Shown here one piece after another: positions 1 to 5,815 of a stretch of 5,815 nt of DNA (the first letter of the stretch is position 1; every line of letters begins with the position of its first letter). This stretch comes from CAZKXX01 sp964556705. GTDB taxonomy: Bacteria > Acidobacteriota > Terriglobia > UBA7540. Under the pieces are notes generated by a model. That model saw only the letters and a program-made list of their open reading frames with translations, was not told where the DNA came from and did no database searches. Location of the stretch: contig CAZKXX010000154.1 in NCBI GenBank assembly GCA_964556705.1, positions 1-5,815 on the forward strand. The letters run 5' to 3'. The translations under genes were made by a program, and so were the position numbers.

Positions 1-203
1 AAGGATCTCGATTTTCGCCTGGTTCTGCCTGGGGCGGGATTCTTGGTCCCGACGAGGCGTTCTGCTCCGCCTGCCGTTGCCGAGACTGGAAAATCCCCGA
101 CGCCTCGCGTAATCTCCAAGGGCGCGACCGCGACGACCGGTGCGGCGAGTCATGCCGATCGTGCCGCGAGCGTCCCTCGCGCCACCCCTTTCGGAGAGAG
201 ACC
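1..203. other. Upstream region without a supportable gene
   Basis: Two plus-strand frames stay open across this stretch, but neither reads like a protein. One is the frame of the SIS gene and would add a Cys/Arg-rich leader unlike anything in that family. The other continues deep into the SIS gene out of frame. A weak 5-bp hairpin (CGGGA at 35-39 with TCCCG at 47-51) is visible. I found no convincing -35/-10 pair. The promoter of the SIS gene is probably here, but I cannot place it. The stretch could also include the very end of an upstream gene whose body lies outside the window. Confidence 0.5.
193..196 (+). promoter_or_regulatory. Ribosome binding site of the SIS gene
   Basis: GGAG lies 7 bases before the ATG at 204, inside a purine run (GGAGAGAG, 193-200). 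It supports that ATG over any in-frame upstream extension. Confidence 0.7.
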
Positions 204-977
204 ATGTCCGCCCAGGCCGCCAGCCGCCGTTACCTCGAACACGCGCGCCAGCTCGTCGAGCGCGTCATCGAGAGCCAGTCGGAAAAAATTCTTGAAGCCG
301 CCGAAATCTGCACGGATTCGATCGCCGCGGGCGGCTGGGTGCACGCCTTCGGCACCGGCCATTCGCGGATGGCGGTGGAAGAACTTTTTCCCCGCATCGG
401 CAGCCTGGTGGGATTTCATCCCATCGCCGAGCTTTCGCTCACGGCCTATCACAACGTCGTCGGCGCGAACGGCCTGCGCCAGGCGATGTTTCTGGAACGC
501 GTCGAAGGTCTGGCGGAAATCATTCTCAAGAATTTCCGTTATCGCCCGACGGACAGTTTTCTCGTCGTCTCGAGCGCGGGCATCAACGCCGTGCCCATCG
601 AAGTGGCGCTGGGCGCCAGGGCGCGCGGGATGAAAGTGATCGCGCTCACTTCGCTCGCGCACGCCCAGCGCACGAAGAGCCGTCACCCCTCCGGGAAACG
701 GCTGTTTGAAATCGCCGACCTCGTGCTCGACAACTCCGCGCCCGCCGGCGATGCGATGGTCGAAATCGAAGGCGCGCGCTATCCCGTCGGGCCCGGGTCA
801 TCTCTCGGCACGATTTCCATCGTCAACGCGCTGAAGTGTCAGGTGGCGGAAAACCTGGTGAAGCGCGGCATCACGCCCGACGTCTTTCCCAGCCCGCACT
901 TCGAAGGCGATGAGGCGGCGGCGCGCGAGTTCGAGCGCGTCCTCGAGGCGTATCACAGCCGCGCGCAGCAGCTCTAG
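204..977 (+). CDS. SIS-domain (UPF0309-type) sugar isomerase-like protein
   Basis: This 257-residue protein has one sugar-isomerase (SIS) fold domain of the kind that binds phosphosugars, and is close to the usual length of the UPF0309 / SIS_2 group (about 245). An N-terminal helix (residues 9-42) is followed by the glycine-rich FGTGHSR loop (49-55), which matches the family's G-x-GHS motif. A second phosphosugar-binding loop follows (SSAGINAVPIE, 123-133), then an ALTS strand (147-150) and a D-N-x-x-P-x-GDA stretch (176-184). The family usually has S-T/N-S-G-R-N in the second loop. Here the third Ser is Ala and the Arg is Ile, so phosphate binding may differ. The protein is probably cytoplasmic: no signal peptide or membrane segment is visible. 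The substrate is unknown; relatives include MurQ-type etherases and phosphoheptose isomerase. The start is set by GGAG at 193-196. The next gene is on the same strand, 265 bases away, with a repeat between, so an operon is uncertain. Confidence 0.9.
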   Translation: MSAQAASRRYLEHARQLVERVIESQSEKILEAAEICTDSIAAGGWVHAFGTGHSRMAVEELFPRIGSLVGFHPIAELSLTAYHNVVGANGLRQAMFLERVEGLAEIILKNFRYRPTDSFLVVSSAGINAVPIEVALGARARGMKVIALTSLAHAQRTKSRHPSGKRLFEIADLVLDNSAPAGDAMVEIEGARYPVGPGSSLGTISIVNALKCQVAENLVKRGITPDVFPSPHFEGDEAAAREFERVLEAYHSRAQQL

Positions 978-1037
978 CAACTCGCGCAAAGTCCGATTCA
1001 CGGGCTCTGGACGCCGCACGGCAGCAAGAACGTTGGG

Positions 1038-1221
1038 GAATTATGATTCTGAATTATGAATGCTGAAGGGTCAGGGCGCGGCTTCGCTGGCGTGGCCAAG
1101 CGTCCGGCTGGAAGCGAAGGCGGCCTGTCGTCCCAGCGGCGGCATGCGCTGCCCGTTCATCCCGACCCGTCAGCGACAAAGAGCTCAGAACTCGCCATTC
1201 ATAATTCACAATTCATAATTT
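1038..1221. repeat. MITE-like element with AT-rich terminal inverted repeats
   Basis: The left arm (1038-1062) and the reverse complement of the right arm (1196-1221) align over about 26 columns with two substitutions and one indel. The inner 13 bases (TGAATTATGAATG) match exactly. Each arm has internal repetition: AATTATGA occurs twice in the left arm (1039-1046, 1052-1059), and ATTCATAATT occurs twice in the right arm (1197-1206, 1211-1220). The arms are very AT-rich, while the core of about 130 bases (1063-1195) is GC-rich, with a short internal stem (CTTCGCT 1082-1088 with AGCGAAG 1113-1119). The core encodes nothing recognisable. The layout suggests a miniature inverted-repeat element or a related intergenic repeat. 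No obvious target-site duplication is seen, so transposition is inferred. The right arm ends 21 bases before the start codon at 1243 and may supply AT-rich promoter sequence to that gene. Confidence 0.6.
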
Positions 1222-1223
1222 CT

Positions 1224-1240
1224 TTCGAACGAGGTTCGAA
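1224..1240. promoter_or_regulatory. Perfect 17-bp dyad over the ribosome binding site
   Basis: TTCGAAC and GTTCGAA are perfect 7-bp arms around a 3-base GAG centre, ending 2 bases before the ATG at 1243. It could be an operator for a dimeric regulator, or an RNA hairpin that affects translation by holding the Shine-Dalgarno at its loop. The sequence cannot tell these apart, and chance is not excluded. Confidence 0.4.
1231..1234 (+). promoter_or_regulatory. Ribosome binding site of the MetE-like gene
   Basis: GAGG lies 8 bases before the ATG at 1243, which fixes the start. Its first three bases are the spacer of the surrounding dyad and its last G belongs to the right arm, so its accessibility would depend on that structure. 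Confidence 0.6.
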
Positions 1241-1242
1241 TC

Positions 1243-2259
1243 ATGACGAAAAAACACCTTCCCGTCACCACGGTGGGAAGCTATTCGTGGCCGGGCTGGT
1301 ACTACCTGGTGATGGCCGCGGCGGAACGCGGTGAAATGGGCGCGCAGGATCTCGAAGAGGCGCTGAACGACGCGGTCGAAATCGCGCTTCAGGACCAGCG
1401 CCTCGCCGGCGTGGACGTGCTCACCGACGGCGAAATGCGCCGCGTGGATTTCATTGTGAGTTTTCCGAAAAAGCTGCGCGGCCTGCGCGAATTGCCCGTG
1501 GCGCGGCGGCTGCCGCCCGACGGCCACGACCAGCGGCCGAAATACGCCGTCGAGGGCGAAATCACGGCGCCCGACGGGCTGGGCATTGTGGAAGAATTCC
1601 GTTTTCTCAAGCAGCGCGCCAGGGAGCCCGTCAAGGTCGCGGTCCCGGGTCCGCACACGCTGGCGGGGCGGCTGGTGCCGGACGGAAAAATCCTGAAGAC
1701 GCGCGAGGACGCGGCCCGCGCGCTGGCCCGCATCGTGCGCCGCGAACTCGAACGACTTATCGCCGCGGGCGCGGATTACATCCAGCTCGACGAGCCTTCC
1801 ATCGCCTGCTACAAAGAAAATCTCTCGTCGTTCATCGAGATCTTCAATCAGACGGTGAGCGGGCTCGGCGCCAAAATCGCCATCCACCTCTGCTTCGGAA
1901 ATTTCCGCGCGCGGCCGATCGGCCTCAGGACCTACGCGCCGCTCTTCCCGGACCTCTTCAAAGTGGAAGCGCAGCAGTTCGTGCTGGAATTCGCGAACCG
2001 CGAAATGGCCGAAGCCGACCTGTGGTCGCGATTCCCGAACGACCGCGAACTCGCCGCCGGCGTCGTGGACGTGAAGAACCACCTCGTCGAGCCGGTGGAG
2101 ACGCTCGCCGATCGAATTCGTTTGCTCCTCAAATTCGTCAAGCCGGAAAAACTCTGGCTCGTCCCCGACTGCGGCTTCAGCCAGACGCCGCGTTTCCTGG
2201 CCTTTCCGAAATTGTGCAACCTCGTCCAGGCCGCGGCCATCGTCCGAAGAGAGCTGTAA
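1243..2259 (+). CDS. Stand-alone MetE C-terminal-domain methyltransferase-like protein
   Basis: This 338-residue protein covers only the catalytic barrel of cobalamin-independent methionine synthase (MetE, about 750 residues in E. coli). The N-terminal half is absent, not broken: residue 9 onward already reads TTVGSYSWP, the usual opening of the catalytic domain. Further landmarks are TDGEMRR (61-67) and IQLDEPSI (180-187). The four expected zinc ligands are visible: H215 and C217 in IHLCFGN, E249 in VLEFAN, and C310 in PDCGFSQTP. The zinc site normally activates a thiol such as homocysteine. The family also includes short forms that take methyl groups from corrinoid carriers and lyases that act on other thiols, so methionine synthesis from methyltetrahydrofolate is not assured. 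It is probably cytoplasmic. The ATG at 1243 is supported by GAGG at 1231-1234. It converges with the DUF1501 gene, and its TAA lies inside the repeat at 2256-2308. Confidence 0.88.
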   Translation: MTKKHLPVTTVGSYSWPGWYYLVMAAAERGEMGAQDLEEALNDAVEIALQDQRLAGVDVLTDGEMRRVDFIVSFPKKLRGLRELPVARRLPPDGHDQRPKYAVEGEITAPDGLGIVEEFRFLKQRAREPVKVAVPGPHTLAGRLVPDGKILKTREDAARALARIVRRELERLIAAGADYIQLDEPSIACYKENLSSFIEIFNQTVSGLGAKIAIHLCFGNFRARPIGLRTYAPLFPDLFKVEAQQFVLEFANREMAEADLWSRFPNDRELAAGVVDVKNHLVEPVETLADRIRLLLKFVKPEKLWLVPDCGFSQTPRFLAFPKLCNLVQAAAIVRREL

Positions 2260-2304
2260 GGGCGGGGCTTGTCCCCGCCCAGGGCGGGCAGGCAAGGCCC
2301 GTCC

Positions 2305-2308
<4 letters not shown>
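2256..2308. repeat. REP-like inverted pair spanning both stop codons
   Basis: Two adjacent hairpins fill the gap between the convergent genes. Hairpin 1 pairs GGGCGGGG (2260-2267) with CCCCGCCC (2273-2280) around CTTGT. Hairpin 2 pairs AGGGCGGGC (2281-2289) with 2297-2306 around a 7-base loop, with T2302 bulged. Read inward from each end, the units start GTAA (2256-2259, plus) and GTAG (2308-2305, minus). The first 16 bases of the two units agree at 13 positions, including a shared CTTG. A GTAG-type tag at the foot of a hairpin is the known layout of REP elements mobilised by RAYT (TnpA_REP) proteins. The TAA of the MetE-like gene and the TAG of DUF1501 lie within these tags. Assignment to the REP class is inference. 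Confidence 0.6.
2260..2306. terminator. Possible bidirectional terminator from paired hairpins
   Basis: The strong GC hairpins of the repeat lie directly after both convergent stop codons, where a shared terminator would be expected. No U-tract follows either stem in either direction, so they are not classical intrinsic terminators. They may instead stabilise 3' ends or limit read-through. Confidence 0.3.
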
Positions 2309-3780
<1,472 letters not shown>

Positions 3781-3783
3781 CGG

Positions 3784-3790
3784 TTCCTTC
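3784..3790 (-). promoter_or_regulatory. Ribosome binding site of the DUF1501 gene
   Basis: On the minus strand, GAAGGAA (3790-3784) precedes the ATG at 3780, with 4 bases between AAGGA and the start. The spacing is a little short, but the sequence is strong. The three-stem repeat ends 3 bases upstream (3794), so folding there could affect translation of this second operon gene. Confidence 0.6.
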
Positions 3791-3793
3791 TCA

Positions 3794-3844
3794 CTGTAGC
3801 GGCGGTCTGTGACCGCCGACGGCGCTCATCGAGCGCCGCTACAG
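3794..3844. repeat. Three-stem BIME-like inverted REP pair
   Basis: This 51-base element is an almost completely paired three-way structure. The outer stem is CTGTAGC (3794-3800) with GCTACAG (3838-3844). Inside are GGCGGTC-TGT-GACCGCC (3801-3817) and GGCGCTC-ATC-GAGCGCC (3821-3837), joined by GAC (3818-3820). All three stems are 7 perfect base pairs. Read from its own end, each half is a 22-base unit that starts with GTAG: plus strand 3796-3817 and minus strand 3842-3821. The units agree at 18 of 22 positions. Two of the four differences form one compensatory base pair and the other two are in the loop. This matches the layout of two head-to-head REP units. It sits between two operon genes, so it is also transcribed and could act in mRNA processing or protection. 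Confidence 0.75.
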
Positions 3845-3847
3845 CTT

Positions 3848-5815
3848 TCACTCCTTCGTCAGCGTCGCGTCCAGGTTGAGCAGAACGTTCGCCACCATCG
3901 TCCAGGCGGCGAGTTCGGCGCTGGGCGTTTCATTCTCCGCCGCGTTTGTCACTTTGCGCGCCGCTTCCGCGTCGCGTTCGAAACGGGCGCGCTGCTGTTC
4001 ATAGAAATGGACCAGGCGTTCGAGTTCTCGCGGGGCCGGCGCGCGGCTCGCCGCCAGCCGGAACCCGCGTTCGGCGCGCGCGGCGGGCGAGGCCGGAGCT
4101 TCCTCCACCATGCGGCGCGCCATCGCCTGCGCGGCTTCGAAGAACGCCGGATCGTTCAGCGTAACCAGAGCCTGGAGCGGCGTGTTCGTGCGCGCGCGCC
4201 GTTCGACGCACTGCTCGCGGCTCGGCGCGTCAAACGTCGTGAAACTCGGGTAGGGCGAAGTCCTCCGGAGGAATGTGTAAATTCCCCGCCGGTAGCGGTC
4301 CTCGCCTTCGCTCACCTTCCACTGGTCGTCGCTGTAAGGCTGGTCCCAGATTCCTTCCGGCTGGTAAGGAAAGACGCTCGGCCCGCCAACTTTCCGCGAA
4401 AGCAATCCGCTCGCGGCCAGCGCCACGTCGCGGACCATTTCCGCCTCGACGCGGAAGCGCGGCCCGCGCGCCAACAACCGGTTGTAGGGGTCGCGTTCGA
4501 GGAGCTCCGGCGCGGCCCGCGACGATTGCCGGTAGGTCGCCGAGGTCAGGATCAGCCGCACCAGCTTCTTCATGCTCCAGCCTTCGCGCACAAATTCCGT
4601 CGCCAGCCAGTCGAGCAGCTCCGGATGCGACGGCCGCGCGCCTTGCGTCCCGAAATCTTCGCTCGTCTCGACGAGGCCGCGGCCGAAAATCGTCGCCCAG
4701 AAGCGGTTCGCCGTCACGCGCGCCGTCAGCGGGTTTTCTTCGTCCACCAGCCAGTAGGCCAGTCCCAGGCGGTTCGGCATGGCGTGTTCGGGCAGCGGAG
4801 GGAGCGCCGCAGGAACGTCCGCGTAAACTTTTTCGCCCGGATTCAGGAAGCTGCCGCGCACGCGCAGCGGCGTCGAAGGCCGCGCGTGGCCCGCGCGCTC
4901 GCGAACCACCATCGCCGTCACGATGTTCAAGTCTTTGAGCGACTGCTGCAATTCCGCCAGGCGCTTGCGCTCCGGGGCGAGGAGCGGCGTCGCAGAGAGA
5001 TAGACGGCCTCGAGTTTCCGCTTCTGCTCGTCCGTGCGCGACGCGGAAGCCATTTCGAGCACGGGCCGCAGCGCCGCGGGCAGCCGCGCGATTTCCGCCG
5101 GATCTTTTTCCGCCGTCACCGAAAGCCGGAAGCGCCCGAGGTTGCGCGCCGAACGCGGCGGGCCGTGCTGGAGCCGCAAGGTCAGCCGCGCTCCGCTTGC
5201 GTCGCCGAACGGCTTCTCCGGCACGAGCACCACCTGCCGCGCGTACGCGTGGTCGGGATTCCGCGGGTCCACCGCCCAGCCGCGCGACCAGATGGTTTGC
5301 ACCACCAGGTCTCGCGGGCTATGACCGGGCTCGAATTCATCGGCGTGCGCTTCCTTCAGCGCCACGCGCGCGGGCTTGCCGCCCGCGGCGACCTCGATCT
5401 CGACGCGGCTCAGAAGAAAATTCCCTTCCGCGTCGCGTCCCGGACCGCCGCGCGGCAGGCTCTCGTGCGGCAGCACTTCAATCCGCAGCCCGGTGGCGCC
5501 GCCGAAGGGAATCTTCGTTTCGAAAACGTACGTATCCGCCTCGGGATTTGCGCCGCTCGCGAGCACCGAACCGTCTTCGAGCGCGCCGAGCGCGGCGCCG
5601 CCCGCCGATTCCACCCGTTCCGGCGCGAGCACCGTCCACTTCTCGTGCGCGCGACGCATTTCGTGTTCCCACGCGGGCTGCGCCGCTTCCAGTTCCGGCG
5701 TCATCGTGTGCAGCGTTTTTTCGAGCGCGGCCATTTCGGCGCGAATCGCCTGCGCCTTCCCCGCCTGCTCGGGCGTGGGCAGTTCGATTTCGGGCTCGAC
5801 CACCCAGCCTTCCCC
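3848..5815 (-). CDS. DUF1553 domain protein, C-terminal part (5' end outside window)
   Basis: The frame is open to the window edge, giving 655 residues with no start signal. The GTG near the edge (5803) follows an in-frame G-E-G-W and is not a believable start. Counting from the edge, residues about 15-58 are Glu/Ala-rich and probably helical. Residues about 60-235 form a beta-rich segment (IEVLPHESLP at 112-121, GNFLLS at 131-136). DUF1553 covers about 345-610, with TANRFW (368-373), LTSATYRQS (423-431) and a long RRARTNTPLQALVTLNDP-type signature (539-556). The tail WTMVANVLLNLD (638-649) is the family's usual end. Full-length relatives often run to about 900-1100 residues and carry a cytochrome-like PSCyt domain (CxxCH) and DUF1549 before this point, so those are expected upstream. 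Such proteins are usually secreted or periplasmic. The reaction is unknown. It is the upstream operon partner of the DUF1501 gene. Confidence 0.92.
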   Translation of the reverse strand, partial: GEGWVVEPEIELPTPEQAGKAQAIRAEMAALEKTLHTMTPELEAAQPAWEHEMRRAHEKWTVLAPERVESAGGAALGALEDGSVLASGANPEADTYVFETKIPFGGATGLRIEVLPHESLPRGGPGRDAEGNFLLSRVEIEVAAGGKPARVALKEAHADEFEPGHSPRDLVVQTIWSRGWAVDPRNPDHAYARQVVLVPEKPFGDASGARLTLRLQHGPPRSARNLGRFRLSVTAEKDPAEIARLPAALRPVLEMASASRTDEQKRKLEAVYLSATPLLAPERKRLAELQQSLKDLNIVTAMVVRERAGHARPSTPLRVRGSFLNPGEKVYADVPAALPPLPEHAMPNRLGLAYWLVDEENPLTARVTANRFWATIFGRGLVETSEDFGTQGARPSHPELLDWLATEFVREGWSMKKLVRLILTSATYRQSSRAAPELLERDPYNRLLARGPRFRVEAEMVRDVALAASGLLSRKVGGPSVFPYQPEGIWDQPYSDDQWKVSEGEDRYRRGIYTFLRRTSPYPSFTTFDAPSREQCVERRARTNTPLQALVTLNDPAFFEAAQAMARRMVEEAPASPAARAERGFRLAASRAPAPRELERLVHFYEQQRARFERDAEAARKVTNAAENETPSAELAAWTMVANVLLNLDATLTKE

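Noticed and set aside
43..633. Plus-strand open frame overlapping the start of the SIS gene
   Set aside because: It is out of frame with the SIS gene across most of its length, and its Ser/Arg/Pro-rich product looks like a frame shadow.
1199..1219. Possible -10 boxes (CATAAT at 1200-1205 and 1214-1219) before the MetE-like gene
   Set aside because: No credible -35 lies at proper spacing. CATAAT arises from the repeated ATTCATAATT of the right arm, so it is only a loose promoter candidate.
1056..1334. Small plus-strand open frame of 92 codons
   Set aside because: It begins inside the left repeat arm, runs through the repeat core and ends out of frame inside the MetE-like gene. It has no ribosome binding site and no recognisable motif.
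1213..2295. Minus-strand open frame of about 360 codons
   Set aside because: It is antisense to the MetE-like gene, which has the conserved zinc ligands and a good ribosome binding site. The antisense product is rich in Arg, Asp and His and resembles no family.
4273..4938. Plus-strand open frame of about 221 codons
   Set aside because: It is antisense to the DUF1553 domain coding region, and the product is Arg/Ser/Pro-rich low complexity.
5801..5803. GTG as start codon of the DUF1553 gene
   Set aside because: The frame stays open to the window edge, and full-length relatives have several hundred more residues before this point. The gene is simply cut by the window.

Overview
The window is GC-rich bacterial chromosome, most likely from the Planctomycetota/Verrucomicrobiota (PVC) group, with Verrucomicrobiota somewhat favoured. 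The main evidence is a minus-strand pair encoding a DUF1553 protein (tail of a PSCyt-DUF1549-DUF1553 type protein) followed by a Tat-exported DUF1501 protein. This pairing is typical of PVC genomes and is occasionally seen in Acidobacteriota and neighbours. No rRNA, tRNA, CRISPR array or transposase gene is visible.

Layout: positions 1-203 hold no gene I can support. A SIS-domain sugar-phosphate-binding protein of the UPF0309 type follows on the plus strand (204-977). The gap 978-1242 contains an AT-rich terminal inverted repeat (1038-1221) around a GC-rich core, which looks like a small non-autonomous mobile element, and then a perfect 17-bp dyad over the ribosome binding site of the next gene. 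That gene (1243-2259, plus) encodes a stand-alone MetE C-terminal (catalytic) domain protein with an intact set of zinc ligands. It converges on the DUF1501 gene (3780-2305, minus). The 45-bp gap between them is filled by a double hairpin whose two ends carry both stop codons. Upstream of DUF1501 in the same operon is the DUF1553 gene (5815-3848, minus), cut by the window edge. The 67-bp gap between these two holds a 51-bp perfect three-stem palindrome.

How the parts relate: the DUF1553 and DUF1501 genes form one transcription unit whose products are probably exported; their biochemical role is not established. The SIS and MetE-like genes share a strand but are separated by the repeat element, and nothing in the sequence ties them to one pathway.

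The most interesting signal is extragenic. The elements at 2256-2308 and 3794-3844 can both be read as two inverted REP-type units, each starting with a GTAG-like tetranucleotide at the foot of a hairpin, as in RAYT-mobilised REP/BIME elements. In the second element the two units differ by a compensatory base-pair change plus loop changes. In the first, the tag ends coincide with the stop codons of the two convergent genes. I see no wholly new multi-gene system.
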